From Hominisplanchenecus_A murintestinalis (GTDB taxonomy: Bacteria > Bacillota > Clostridia > Lachnospirales > Lachnospiraceae): a stretch of 42,562 nucleotides of DNA. Below are positions 26,213-34,194 of the stretch, piece by piece. Position numbers and translations under genes: made by a program. How positions within the stretch are numbered: position 1 is the stretch's first letter; the number at the start of each line of letters is the position of its first letter. The notes under the pieces were generated by a model. It made no database searches, was not told where the DNA came from, and was given only the letters and a program-made list of their open reading frames with translations. The stretch is taken from positions 1 through 42,562 of the forward strand of contig NZ_CALPCM010000027.1 of assembly GCF_943193015.1 (NCBI RefSeq), read 5' to 3'.

Positions 26213-26218
26213 TATAAT
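26213..26218 (+). promoter_or_regulatory. -10 element of pyrG
   Basis: TATAAT on the plus strand, about 130 bp before the pyrG start; the -35 region is weak. The first transcribed bases should lie around 26224-26226. Confidence 0.55.
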
Positions 26219-26256
26219 GCTTCCGTTACAAGAATATATGGAAGTGCCAAATACAG

Positions 26257-26313
26257 AGATGGAAGCACCGGATACCACAAAGATGTGGAATCAGGGGCTT
26301 CCATCTGCGTTTT
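26257..26313 (+). promoter_or_regulatory. pyrG leader attenuator hairpin
   Basis: AGATGGAAGC (26257-26266) pairs perfectly with GCTTCCATCT (26297-26306), enclosing an inner CCACA/TGTGG hairpin, and GCGTTTTC follows. Upstream, CTTCC (26220-26224) and GGAAG (26230-26234) can compete for the same pairing. pyrG of Gram-positives is commonly controlled by CTP-sensitive attenuation with such a terminator; the mechanism here is inferred. Confidence 0.6.
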
Positions 26314-26347
26314 CAGAAAACACCAATGGAGAAGAAGGAGGAGAACT

Positions 26348-27958
26348 ATGTCAGTAAAATACGTTTTTGTCACGGGAGGAGTTGTCTCAGGGCTTGGAAA
26401 AGGTATCACAGCCGCATCCCTCGGCCGCCTTTTGAAAGCCCGGGGCTTCAAGGTCACCATGCAGAAATTTGACCCCTATATTAATATCGACCCCGGAACC
26501 ATGAACCCTATCCAGCACGGGGAAGTGTTCGTCACTGACGATGGGGCGGAAACGGATTTGGATCTGGGGCATTATGAGCGGTTCATCGACGAAAGTCTGG
26601 ATAAGGATTCCAATGTGACTGCCGGAAAGATTTACTGGTCTGTGCTCCAGAAGGAGCGGAGAGGAGATTTCGGCGGCGGTACGGTACAGGTTATTCCACA
26701 TATTACCAATGAAATTAAGAGCCGTTTCTATCGGAATCCTGGCTCTACGGAAACGCACATCGCCATCATCGAAGTCGGCGGTACGGTAGGCGATATTGAA
26801 AGCCAGCCTTTCCTGGAAGCTATCCGGCAGTTTCGGCACGATGTGGGGTACGAAAACGCCATTTTAATCCACGTAACGCTGATTCCCTACTTAAAAGCCT
26901 CCGGAGAGATGAAAACGAAGCCTACCCAGGCCAGCGTAAAGGAACTGCAGGGAATGGGTATCCGTCCTGATATCCTGGTCTGCCGTTCCGAGCGTCCCCT
27001 GGAGGACGGCATTAAGGACAAAATTGCACTGTTCTGCAATGTGCCCAGCGCCCATGTCCTGCAAAACCTAGACGTGGAATACCTCTATGAAGCCCCGCTT
27101 GCCATGGAACAGGAACAGCTCGCCCAGGCAGCCTGTGAATGCCTGCACCTGGACTGCCCGAAGCCCGACCTTGAGGACTGGATAGCCACGGTGGACGCGC
27201 TGCGGCACCCCACCTCTGAAGTAACGATCGCACTGGTTGGTAAATACATCACCCTTCACGACGCCTACATCAGTGTCGCAGAAGCCCTGAAACACGGCGG
27301 TATCGCAGGACATGCCACGGTACACATAAAATGGGTAGATTCAGAACTGCTTATGGCAGAAAATGCCGGGGAGGTTCTGGGCGGCGTAAACGGCATCCTG
27401 GTGCCCGGCGGTTTTGGCGACAGGGGTATTGAAGGGAAAATCACGGCTATCCACTTTGCACGCACACACAAAATCCCTTTCCTCGGACTGTGCCTCGGAA
27501 TGCAGCTTGCCATCGTAGAATACGCCCGGAATATCCTTGGGCTGAAGGATGCCCACAGCATCGAACTAAATCCTCATACTCCTTATCCTGTTATCGCCCT
27601 GCTGCCCGGACAGGACGGTATCAAAGATCTTGGCGGCACTCTGCGCCTGGGCGCATATCCCTGTGTGTTGGACGAAGATTCAAAAGCTTACGCGCTTTAT
27701 GGAAAACAAACCATTTTTGAGCGCCACAGGCACCGCTATGAAGTCAACAATGACTACCGGGAAGCGCTCACCCGACACGGTATGAGACTCTCCGGCCTCT
27801 CTCCGGACGGGCGTATCGTGGAGATGGTCGAACTGAAAAACCACCCTTTCTTTATCGGCACACAGGCTCATCCTGAACTGAAGTCACGTCCAAACCGCCC
27901 TCATCCGCTGTTCCGCGGCTTTGTAGATTCTGCCCTAAAGAATATGAGGGGTAACTAA
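26348..27958 (+). CDS. pyrG: CTP synthase
   Basis: The enzyme converts UTP to CTP with ATP and glutamine-derived ammonia. The 536 residues begin with the synthase domain (about 1-270: VFVTGGVVSGLGKG, FDPYINIDPG, GGTVGDIES) and end with the class I glutamine amidotransferase (about 290-532: GGFGDRG, the Cys motif GLCLGMQ, and HRHRYEVN and QAHPE with the His-Glu pair). The open frame continues upstream, but AGGAGGAGAACT stands directly before ATG at 26348 and the protein then starts exactly like other PyrG proteins. The leader has an attenuator-type hairpin. It is alone in its transcript or leads into the CBM9-like gene. Confidence 0.97.
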   Translation: MSVKYVFVTGGVVSGLGKGITAASLGRLLKARGFKVTMQKFDPYINIDPGTMNPIQHGEVFVTDDGAETDLDLGHYERFIDESLDKDSNVTAGKIYWSVLQKERRGDFGGGTVQVIPHITNEIKSRFYRNPGSTETHIAIIEVGGTVGDIESQPFLEAIRQFRHDVGYENAILIHVTLIPYLKASGEMKTKPTQASVKELQGMGIRPDILVCRSERPLEDGIKDKIALFCNVPSAHVLQNLDVEYLYEAPLAMEQEQLAQAACECLHLDCPKPDLEDWIATVDALRHPTSEVTIALVGKYITLHDAYISVAEALKHGGIAGHATVHIKWVDSELLMAENAGEVLGGVNGILVPGGFGDRGIEGKITAIHFARTHKIPFLGLCLGMQLAIVEYARNILGLKDAHSIELNPHTPYPVIALLPGQDGIKDLGGTLRLGAYPCVLDEDSKAYALYGKQTIFERHRHRYEVNNDYREALTRHGMRLSGLSPDGRIVEMVELKNHPFFIGTQAHPELKSRPNRPHPLFRGFVDSALKNMRGN

Positions 27959-27964
27959 ATTTTG

Positions 27965-27993
27965 TTGCATTTTTTCTATAAATGCGTTACACT
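27965..27993 (+). promoter_or_regulatory. Possible promoter of the CBM9-like gene
   Basis: TTGCAT (27965-27970) and TACACT (27988-27993) are 17 bases apart on the plus strand, just after the pyrG stop. There is no clear terminator after pyrG. Confidence 0.4.
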
Positions 27994-28024
27994 TGTTGTA
28001 TCAAAATGGAGTTTGGAGGGAATT

Positions 28025-28630
28025 ATGAAATATCATATCAAAACTATTTCAAACAAATCTGAGATTACTTCCTGCCCACAGTTCAAGGTGGACAAATACA
28101 ACTGGGGCGGCGATTACCGCCCGGAAACTTCCGGCGCCCTTGCCTTTATCCCGGGAACCGGATTCTATGTGAAAATGACCTGCCGGGAGAAAAATCCGGC
28201 GCGCGTCTACACTCAGCCAAATGACCCGGTACATTTAGACAGCACCATGGAGGCATTCTTCCAGTTCTATCCGGAAGAATTTCCGGAAATGTACCTGAAC
28301 TTTGAAGCCAACTCAAACGGGGCGCTTCACGCCAAATACGGCAACGGGCGGAAGAACAGAAGCACATTCCCTGCAAACCTCCACGAAGCCTGCGCCTGCA
28401 AAGGAACGGTATATGAGGATTACTGGACGCTTGAGTTAACCGTACCGCTGGAGCTGATTGACTTTGTCTACGGCAAAAGTGATTTGAGCGCCGGTGACAC
28501 CATCACCTGTAATTTCTACAAGATTAAAGAAAGTGAAGGGCTTACTCATTTTGGAAGCTATACGGTAATTGAAAACGAGACGCCGAACTTCCACTTACCG
28601 CAGTTTTTTGCAAAAGCAGTGATAGAATAA
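28025..28630 (+). CDS. CBM9-like carbohydrate-binding protein without secretion signal
   Basis: The 201-residue protein resembles the CBM9-like/DOMON sugar-binding fold seen beside xylanases (mid-protein FFQFYPEEFPEMYLNFE, YWTLELTVPLELI, ITCNFYKI). It has no signal peptide, membrane segment or catalytic domain, so it appears cytosolic and non-enzymatic. An upstream in-frame ATG at 27962 gives a poor extension; GGAGGGAATT precedes ATG at 28025, so I start there. nagB follows after 17 bp with its own RBS, so the two are co-transcribed, suggesting a role around amino sugars. Its ligand and function are unknown. Confidence 0.75.
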   Translation: MKYHIKTISNKSEITSCPQFKVDKYNWGGDYRPETSGALAFIPGTGFYVKMTCREKNPARVYTQPNDPVHLDSTMEAFFQFYPEEFPEMYLNFEANSNGALHAKYGNGRKNRSTFPANLHEACACKGTVYEDYWTLELTVPLELIDFVYGKSDLSAGDTITCNFYKIKESEGLTHFGSYTVIENETPNFHLPQFFAKAVIE

Positions 28631-28647
28631 AAAGGAGAACAACGACT

Positions 28648-29376
28648 ATGCAGATTTGTAAAACCAAAGACTATGACGACATGAGCAGAAAGGCAGCAAA
28701 CATTATCGCTGCACAGGTTACCATGAAACCGGACTGCGTTCTGGGACTTGCTACAGGCTCCTCACCCATCGGCACTTATAAAGAGCTGATCGCACGCTAT
28801 AACAACGGTGATTTGGATTTCTCCAAAGCAACCAGCGTAAACCTGGACGAGTACAAAGGTCTGCCTGGCGACAATGACCAGAGCTACCGCTATTTTATGA
28901 ACCACAACTTCTTCGACCACGTAAATCTTCCGAAAGAGCGTACATTCGTGCCAGATGGAACAGAGCCGGACGCAGACAAAGCCTGTGACGCATACAACCA
29001 GATTATCGCTGACGTAGGCGGCATCGACCTGCAGCTTCTGGGTCTGGGACACAACGGCCACATCGGTTTCAACGAACCTGCCGACTGCTTCCCGCCTGTG
29101 ACTCACTGTGTAGATTTGACCGCAAGCACCATCGACGCAAATAAGCGTTTCTTCGATTCCGAAGACGATGTGCCGAAACAGGCATATACTATGGGTATCG
29201 GAAATATCATGCTTGCCCGTAAAATCGTTGTAGTCGTAAGCGGCGCAGACAAAGCAGACATCCTCAAGAAAGTGGTAGAAGGCCCGATTACCCCTGAGGT
29301 TCCGGCTTCCATTCTCCAGCTTCATCCGGATGTTACCATCGTGGCAGACGAGGCTGCCGCAGCAAAATTAAGCTGA
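28648..29376 (+). CDS. nagB: Glucosamine-6-phosphate deaminase
   Basis: The enzyme turns glucosamine-6-phosphate into fructose-6-phosphate and ammonia. The 242 residues have the short, Bacillus-like length. The substrate loop LATGSSPIGTY is at 34-44, NLDEY gives the catalytic D67, and GHNGHIGFNEP (134-144) gives H138 and E143; MGIGNIMLARK is also present. The RBS AAAAGGAG lies in the 17-bp gap after the CBM9-like gene. A 206-bp spacer with four successive hairpins separates it from nagA. With nagA it converts N-acetylglucosamine-6-phosphate to a glycolytic intermediate and releases acetate and ammonia. Confidence 0.96.
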   Translation: MQICKTKDYDDMSRKAANIIAAQVTMKPDCVLGLATGSSPIGTYKELIARYNNGDLDFSKATSVNLDEYKGLPGDNDQSYRYFMNHNFFDHVNLPKERTFVPDGTEPDADKACDAYNQIIADVGGIDLQLLGLGHNGHIGFNEPADCFPPVTHCVDLTASTIDANKRFFDSEDDVPKQAYTMGIGNIMLARKIVVVVSGADKADILKKVVEGPITPEVPASILQLHPDVTIVADEAAAAKLS

Positions 29377-29551
29377 GTGTCAGATAAATCTGCCACTCAG
29401 CATAACACGATGCGCACAGCCACATAAGGAATTATGCCGCTTTGCGGCTGCGGCTAGCGCGATACTCATGGCAGATTTCATCAGCCATGAGTATAAATTA
29501 AATATGTAACCAGAGTTCAGCCTGGCCAGATGCAGACTGGCCGGGCTGAAC
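29372..29551 (+). promoter_or_regulatory. Four successive hairpins in the nagB-nagA spacer
   Basis: Hairpin 1: GCTGAGTG (29372-29379) pairs with 29394-29401, with an inner CAGA/TCTG; it includes the nagB stop. Hairpin 2: 29412-29460, outer GCGC/GCGC and inner GCCGC/GCGGC. Hairpin 3: ATACTCATGGC (29462-29472) pairs perfectly with 29484-29494. Hairpin 4: GTTCAGCC plus TGGCCA (29515-29528) pairs over 14 bases with 29538-29551. None has a T-run, so message processing or stability control is more likely than termination. Confidence 0.65.
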
Positions 29552-29582
29552 TATAAATATCAAACAGAAAGGCTGATCATCC

Positions 29583-30695
29583 ATGATTATTAAAAATGCA
29601 AGCGTTTTTGAAGAAAACGGAACTTTTGTCACAAAAGATGTTTATATTGAAAACGGGCTGTTTGCAGATTCTTCCACAGACGATACAGTAATTGACGCTT
29701 CTAATCTTTATGCGATTCCGGGGCTTACCGACATCCATTTTCATGGCTGTGTAGGACACGACTTCTGCGACGGCACCCATGAAGCTATCCGCGCGATTGC
29801 AGAATACGAACTGAAAAACGGCGTGACTGCCATCTGCCCCGCCACCATGACCTATGATGAAGATACCCTTTCCAAGATTGCCGAAGCTGCTGCCAGCTAT
29901 GATAATGCCTCCGGTGCGGAACTGGTAGGCATCAACATGGAAGGCCCGTTTATCTCCCCGGCAAAGAAAGGCGCACAGAACGGAAAATACATCCATAAAC
30001 CGGATGCAGACATGTTCCGCCGCCTCCAGGAAAAAGCAGGCGGCCTGTTTAAGCTGGTGGATATTGCCCCCGAAGAGGAAGGCTCCATGAAGTTCATTGA
30101 GGCTCTCAAAGACGAAGTGACAATTTCTCTCGCGCATACCACGGCAGATTTTGACATTGCCAACGAAGCATATCAAAAAGGCGCAAGGCATACCACACAT
30201 CTGTACAATGCCATGCCCTCTTTCTCACACCGGGCGCCAGGCGTTATCGGCGCTGCCTGTGATAATGAGCATGTGCGGGTAGAGCTGATTGCAGACGGCA
30301 TCCATATCCATCCGGCTGTGGTACGCACTACTTTCAAAATGTTCGGCAGCAACCGCGTCGTCCTCATCAGCGACAGCATGATGGCTACCGGCCTGACAGA
30401 CGGAGACTACTCCCTGGGCGGACAGGCAGTAAAAGTAGTGGGACAACTCGCTACCCTGGCTGACGGAACTATCGCCGGCTCTGCTACCAATCTGATGGGA
30501 TGCGTCCGTTCCGCAGTCAAAAATATGGGAATCCCTCTGGGAACTGCCATAAAAGCTGCTGCCGTAAATTCCGCAAAAGCAATCGGCATCTACGATAACT
30601 ACGGAAGCATTACACCGGGCAAGAAAGCAAACCTGGTGCTTCTTGACAAAGATTTAAATATCGTGAAGATTTTCTTCAAAGGAAACGAAATATAA
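29583..30695 (+). CDS. nagA: N-acetylglucosamine-6-phosphate deacetylase
   Basis: The enzyme removes acetate from N-acetylglucosamine-6-phosphate, feeding nagB and cell-wall precursor pools. The 370-residue amidohydrolase has HFHG (H52, H54), the metal ligand E120 in NMEGPF, H185 (SLAHTTA), H206 (HLYNAM) and catalytic D264 (LISDSM). Length is normal. The AAAGG-type RBS stands about 12 bases from ATG at 29583, rather far, so translation may depend on the structured spacer. A strong terminator follows. Same direction as nagB. Confidence 0.96.
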   Translation: MIIKNASVFEENGTFVTKDVYIENGLFADSSTDDTVIDASNLYAIPGLTDIHFHGCVGHDFCDGTHEAIRAIAEYELKNGVTAICPATMTYDEDTLSKIAEAAASYDNASGAELVGINMEGPFISPAKKGAQNGKYIHKPDADMFRRLQEKAGGLFKLVDIAPEEEGSMKFIEALKDEVTISLAHTTADFDIANEAYQKGARHTTHLYNAMPSFSHRAPGVIGAACDNEHVRVELIADGIHIHPAVVRTTFKMFGSNRVVLISDSMMATGLTDGDYSLGGQAVKVVGQLATLADGTIAGSATNLMGCVRSAVKNMGIPLGTAIKAAAVNSAKAIGIYDNYGSITPGKKANLVLLDKDLNIVKIFFKGNEI

Positions 30696-30711
30696 ATCAA
30701 CGAAAATATCA

Positions 30712-30756
30712 ATCCCCTGTGTACTGATTCATTAACCGTACACAGGGGATTTTTCT
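30712..30756 (+). terminator. Terminator of nagA
   Basis: Arms 30712-30724 and 30738-30750 pair over 13 bases without mismatch and are followed by TTTTTCTTTC. It lies between convergent nagA and the deacetylase gene. Confidence 0.88.
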
Positions 30757-30781
30757 TTCTTCCGAGCCGTGAAAGCATACC

Positions 30782-31837
30782 TCAGCGTACCGCCGTATAC
30801 ACGCTCCCCGCCTGCAATTTTTTCTTCTTATATTTCGCCAGCTCACTGACAGTTACCAGCTGATAGCCTTTCTGCCGGAGCATCGGAATGATGCGCTCTG
30901 CCGCCTCAACCGTAGGCAGATGAATATCATGCATCAGCACAATAGAACCATCCCTTGCGTCGCGCATGACCGACTGAATCGTGCTCTGGACATTTCTTGT
31001 TTTCCAGTCCAGGGTGTCTACATCCCAAAGAATCAGCGGCATCCCGGCTGCAGAAGCCACTGTGCTGTTATATGCCCCATAAGGCGGCCGCAGCAAGGTG
31101 GGCTCATGCCCGCATGCATTATGGATAGCACGTCTGGTATTTTGAATCTGTGCTGCCAAAGCCGTCTGATCCAGGCGGGTAAGCAGCGGATGGCTCCAGC
31201 TATGGTTTCCGATTTCACACCCCATCTGATATGCACTCTTTACGGTACTTTTGTAATTTCCTACACTGCTCCCTACCAGAAAGAATGTTGCCACTGCATG
31301 GTTCTTCTTCAGGCATTTCAACAGCCTGTCTGTATAGGGCCCCGGACCATCGTCAAATGTCAATGCAATCATAGGCTTTTCCGGGTTTATCCGTACCTTT
31401 ACTTCCGGCTGGTAAACGCCCCCTTTGCTGAAATGGTAACCTTTATTTTTAATAAAATAGTCTCCTGTCACCCTGGCGCCTTTGGAATCCAGATAGTACC
31501 TCCGGCCATCCGGCAGCGTCATCCATCCTTTTTTCATCTTTCCGTGGTTTCCAAAGTAACGGTATTTCCCTTTTACCTTCACCCACCGTCCGGAAACCAT
31601 CACACCGTTTTTCTTGAAGTAATATTTATAGTTTCCAATCTTCCGCCAGCCGGTTACTTTCTTTCCATTCGAGGCGATGTAATATTTCTTTCCTTTATAT
31701 GTCTGCCATCCCTTTCCTGTGAACATTTCTTTCCGGCTTCCGGCCTTCTGATAAGGCAGGCTGTCCGCAGCCTGTATATTCATCCCTCCGGCCAGAAGGC
31801 ACAAAAACAGCAAAAACGCAAGTATACCTCTCTTCAC
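30782..31837 (-). CDS. Secreted polysaccharide deacetylase with cell-wall-binding repeats
   Basis: The 351-residue protein has a signal peptide (about 1-23), then four or five choline/glucan-binding-type repeats (about 45-140; each has a YY or YxY aromatic pair, NGK and GW), then a NodB-type carbohydrate esterase 4 domain (about 152-340). Catalytic features: TFDDGPGP with D162 and D163, HSWSH with H212 and H216, RPPYG at 250-254, and LMHD with H303. It probably deacetylates peptidoglycan or another GlcNAc polymer at the wall. Start choice: the frame opens further upstream inside the phosphatase gene, but GGGGGAG stands 5 bases before GTG at 31837, which starts the signal peptide. Confidence 0.88.
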   Translation of the reverse strand: MKRGILAFLLFLCLLAGGMNIQAADSLPYQKAGSRKEMFTGKGWQTYKGKKYYIASNGKKVTGWRKIGNYKYYFKKNGVMVSGRWVKVKGKYRYFGNHGKMKKGWMTLPDGRRYYLDSKGARVTGDYFIKNKGYHFSKGGVYQPEVKVRINPEKPMIALTFDDGPGPYTDRLLKCLKKNHAVATFFLVGSSVGNYKSTVKSAYQMGCEIGNHSWSHPLLTRLDQTALAAQIQNTRRAIHNACGHEPTLLRPPYGAYNSTVASAAGMPLILWDVDTLDWKTRNVQSTIQSVMRDARDGSIVLMHDIHLPTVEAAERIIPMLRQKGYQLVTVSELAKYKKKKLQAGSVYTAVR

Positions 31838-31907
31838 TACAACTCCCCCTTCATATACGATGAAGCCATCCAACAGAAATACATCGCCGCTGTATGGCCC
31901 CATAACC

Positions 31908-32636
31908 CTAATGCCTTTCTTCTGTATTTCCAAATGTCTCACAAAACCGCGCCGCAAAAGACGGCTCTTCGCCTCCTGCATACAAGTGTGAAACATCGCC
32001 GTAAGCGCTCATTCGGAAACTGGCGATACCCTGACGGCGTTCTTCTGTATTAACCGTGGTTACTCCCGTGGGCGCAGAGCACAGATGATGCCACAGCAGC
32101 ATCGGCGATATATTGAACAGGTGGGAAAGCAGCACGCAGCCCAGTGCAAAATGACAGAAAAATACAATCGTATCCTCATTCTCCTGCTCTACCCGGTAGT
32201 AATTCCGCTCTCTGCGGTAACCGTGAACCGCAAGAAAATCATCCAGCTGTGATGTGACCCTGTCATACTCCTCTTTCACTCCGGCTTCCCGGAAAATGCT
32301 GCACTCATGCCAGTGTTCACAACTATAAAACCTTTCGTCTGCCATCCAGTCCTGGGGAAGCCAGTCCCAGGCAACCTTCCTGGTTCCGTTCCCATCCGGA
32401 CGGAGCACTTTGGGCCGAAACTCTTCTAACCACTCCAGTGTAACCGCCGTTCTTCCCATCGCCTCCAGCGTAGCCTTTGCCGTATCTTTCGCACGCCCCA
32501 GGGGTGAAACATAGAACTCTTTCACATCCAGCTTCGAAATCCTTTCCGCCAGAAGCGCAGCTTCTTTCCACCCTTTCTCTGTCAGGGAATCTATCGAATA
32601 ATCCGGCTCTCCATGACGGATAATTAAAAGCTTCAT
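31908..32636 (-). CDS. Histidine phosphatase (phosphoglycerate-mutase-like) family protein
   Basis: The 242-residue cytosolic protein belongs to the broad histidine phosphatase superfamily. RHGEP near the N-terminus gives phospho-acceptor H8; SPLGRAKDTA gives R48, and CHFALG gives the second His (H162). The middle (about 75-150) is unlike classic phosphoglycerate mutases, with aromatic-rich WDWLPQDW and CEHWHEC. Substrate unknown. It starts 4 bp after the amino-acid transporter ATPase gene and so belongs to that operon, an unusual partner for such a transporter. The deacetylase gene follows after about 70 bp. Confidence 0.88.
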   Translation of the reverse strand: MKLLIIRHGEPDYSIDSLTEKGWKEAALLAERISKLDVKEFYVSPLGRAKDTAKATLEAMGRTAVTLEWLEEFRPKVLRPDGNGTRKVAWDWLPQDWMADERFYSCEHWHECSIFREAGVKEEYDRVTSQLDDFLAVHGYRRERNYYRVEQENEDTIVFFCHFALGCVLLSHLFNISPMLLWHHLCSAPTGVTTVNTEERRQGIASFRMSAYGDVSHLYAGGEEPSFAARFCETFGNTEERH

Positions 32637-32640
32637 ACTG

Positions 32641-33381
32641 TCACCCTCTCGTAAATCGATTTAAAAACTCTTTCGTCAAAGGATTCCGTGGCTCTGCAAA
32701 AATCTGCTGCGGCGTCCCCTCCTCGGCAATTACACCGTTCGCCATATATACCACATGGCTGGACACATCCCGGGCAAACGCCATCTCATGAGTTACAATC
32801 AACATCGTCATGCCCTCTTCCGCCAGCTTCTTGATAACCTCCAGAACCTCGCCTACCATCTGTGGATCCAGGGCGGAAGTCGGCTCATCAAACAACAGAA
32901 CCTCCGGTTCCATCGCTAGCGCGCGGGCAATTGCCACACGCTGTTTTTGTCCGCCGGATATCTGCCGGGGCTTTGCATTGATATAGGGAGCCATCCCTAC
33001 TTTCTCCAAATATTTCATGGCGTTTTTCCCGGCTTCCTCTCTGCCCATCTTCAGAACCTTCGTCTGCCCTACGATACAGTTTTCCAGTACGGTCATATTG
33101 TTAAACAGATTAAAGCTCTGGAACACCATACCTACTTTTGCCCGGTACGAAGCGGCGTTCATCTTCCCATCCAGGATATTCTTCCCGTGGTAAACGATAT
33201 CTCCTGCCGTAGGCGTCTCCAGCAGGTTAATACAGCGGAGCATCGTGGATTTTCCTGAGCCGGAAGCGCCTATGATGCTGGTAACGTCGCCTTTCTGCAC
33301 GGAAAAGTCAATATCTTTTAAGACCACATTTTTGCCAAATGCCTTGCTTAAATGCCTGATTTCCAATAATGTCTCAGCCAT
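32641..33381 (-). CDS. Polar amino-acid ABC transporter ATP-binding protein
   Basis: The 246-residue single ABC domain is of the GlnQ/HisP class. Walker A GASGSGKST is at 38-46; further motifs are the Q-loop GMVFQSFNLF, signature ISGGQKQRVAIARAL, Walker B VLLFDEPTSALDP and switch His in IVTHEM. It energises amino-acid uptake with the permease encoded 4 bp upstream. The specific amino acid cannot be told. Confidence 0.95.
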   Translation of the reverse strand: MAETLLEIRHLSKAFGKNVVLKDIDFSVQKGDVTSIIGASGSGKSTMLRCINLLETPTAGDIVYHGKNILDGKMNAASYRAKVGMVFQSFNLFNNMTVLENCIVGQTKVLKMGREEAGKNAMKYLEKVGMAPYINAKPRQISGGQKQRVAIARALAMEPEVLLFDEPTSALDPQMVGEVLEVIKKLAEEGMTMLIVTHEMAFARDVSSHVVYMANGVIAEEGTPQQIFAEPRNPLTKEFLNRFTRG

Positions 33382-33385
33382 CGCT

Positions 33386-34174
33386 TTACTCCTCCTTTTC
33401 CTTGTCGCTGTATTTCAGCATCCCGCTCGTATATGCCAGTGTATCCGTCGTCGCCAAATCATAGCTGTCCGGCCCGTCAAGCTTGCCTTCCCAGAACCGC
33501 AGGATTCGGGAACAGGTAAAGGTCAGGATAAAGTAAATAACCATAGCAATAGTGAACGCCTCAAAGTATGTATAAAACGCCCCTGCCACTCCTTTGGTTG
33601 TGTAGAACAGCTCCACGATGCCGATAATAGAAAGCACGCAGGTGTCCTTAATATTGATAATCAGGTTGTTTCCAATCTGCGGCATGATATTTCGTATCGC
33701 CTGAGGAAGTATAACATAAAGCATCGTCTGCACATGCGTCATACCGATGGCTTTCGCCCCCTCTGTCTGTCCCTCGTCGATAGACAGGATGCCGCCCCTC
33801 ATAGTTTCCGCCATATATGCTCCCGTATTGATTGACACGATAAAAAATGCCGCAAACCACATGGACATATTAATGTTAAATACTGCCGCAGAGCCAAAAT
33901 AGATAAACATTGCCTGTGCCATCATAGGCGTTCCCCGGAATACCTCTACATAAACATTTAAAATAAATTTGACAATCCACAGAATCCCTCTCTTTACCAC
34001 CGAATCCTTCTTCTCCACGGGAATCGTCTGGATAATGCCTGCCACAAAGCCGATAAGGCATCCGATAAATGTTCCCACCAATGCAATCACCATAGTCACT
34101 CCCGCCCCTTTCAGGAAGGAACCGCCATACTGCTGCAGCAAATATACAATCCTGCCCCCAAAATCACCTGGCAT
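33386..34174 (-). CDS. Polar amino-acid ABC transporter permease (HisM/GlnP type)
   Basis: The 262-residue membrane protein has about five helices. The N-terminal GAGVTMVIALVGTFIGCLIG is typical, and the EAA loop (about 155-175) reads EGAKAIGMTHVQTMLYVILPQ. The gene sits 20 bp after the binding protein and 4 bp before the ATPase, forming a classic three-gene importer. An insertion of Lys-rich sequence (about 52-65) between the first helices is mild and not unusual. Confidence 0.94.
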   Translation of the reverse strand: MPGDFGGRIVYLLQQYGGSFLKGAGVTMVIALVGTFIGCLIGFVAGIIQTIPVEKKDSVVKRGILWIVKFILNVYVEVFRGTPMMAQAMFIYFGSAAVFNINMSMWFAAFFIVSINTGAYMAETMRGGILSIDEGQTEGAKAIGMTHVQTMLYVILPQAIRNIMPQIGNNLIINIKDTCVLSIIGIVELFYTTKGVAGAFYTYFEAFTIAMVIYFILTFTCSRILRFWEGKLDGPDSYDLATTDTLAYTSGMLKYSDKEKEE

Positions 34175-34194
34175 AGTCTCTGTTCCTCCTTGTC

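Noticed and set aside
25805..26347. A 181-residue N-terminal extension of pyrG
   Set aside because: It has no similarity to CTP synthase, overlaps the divergent symporter gene, and AGGAGG stands directly before the ATG at 26348.
31838..31996. Upstream starts for the polysaccharide deacetylase
   Set aside because: They would overlap the phosphatase gene and bury the signal peptide; the GTG at 31837 has a strong RBS.
33245..33835. Plus-strand 196-residue open frame across the amino-acid ABC genes
   Set aside because: It crosses two well-identified minus-strand genes and its composition is that of an antisense frame.
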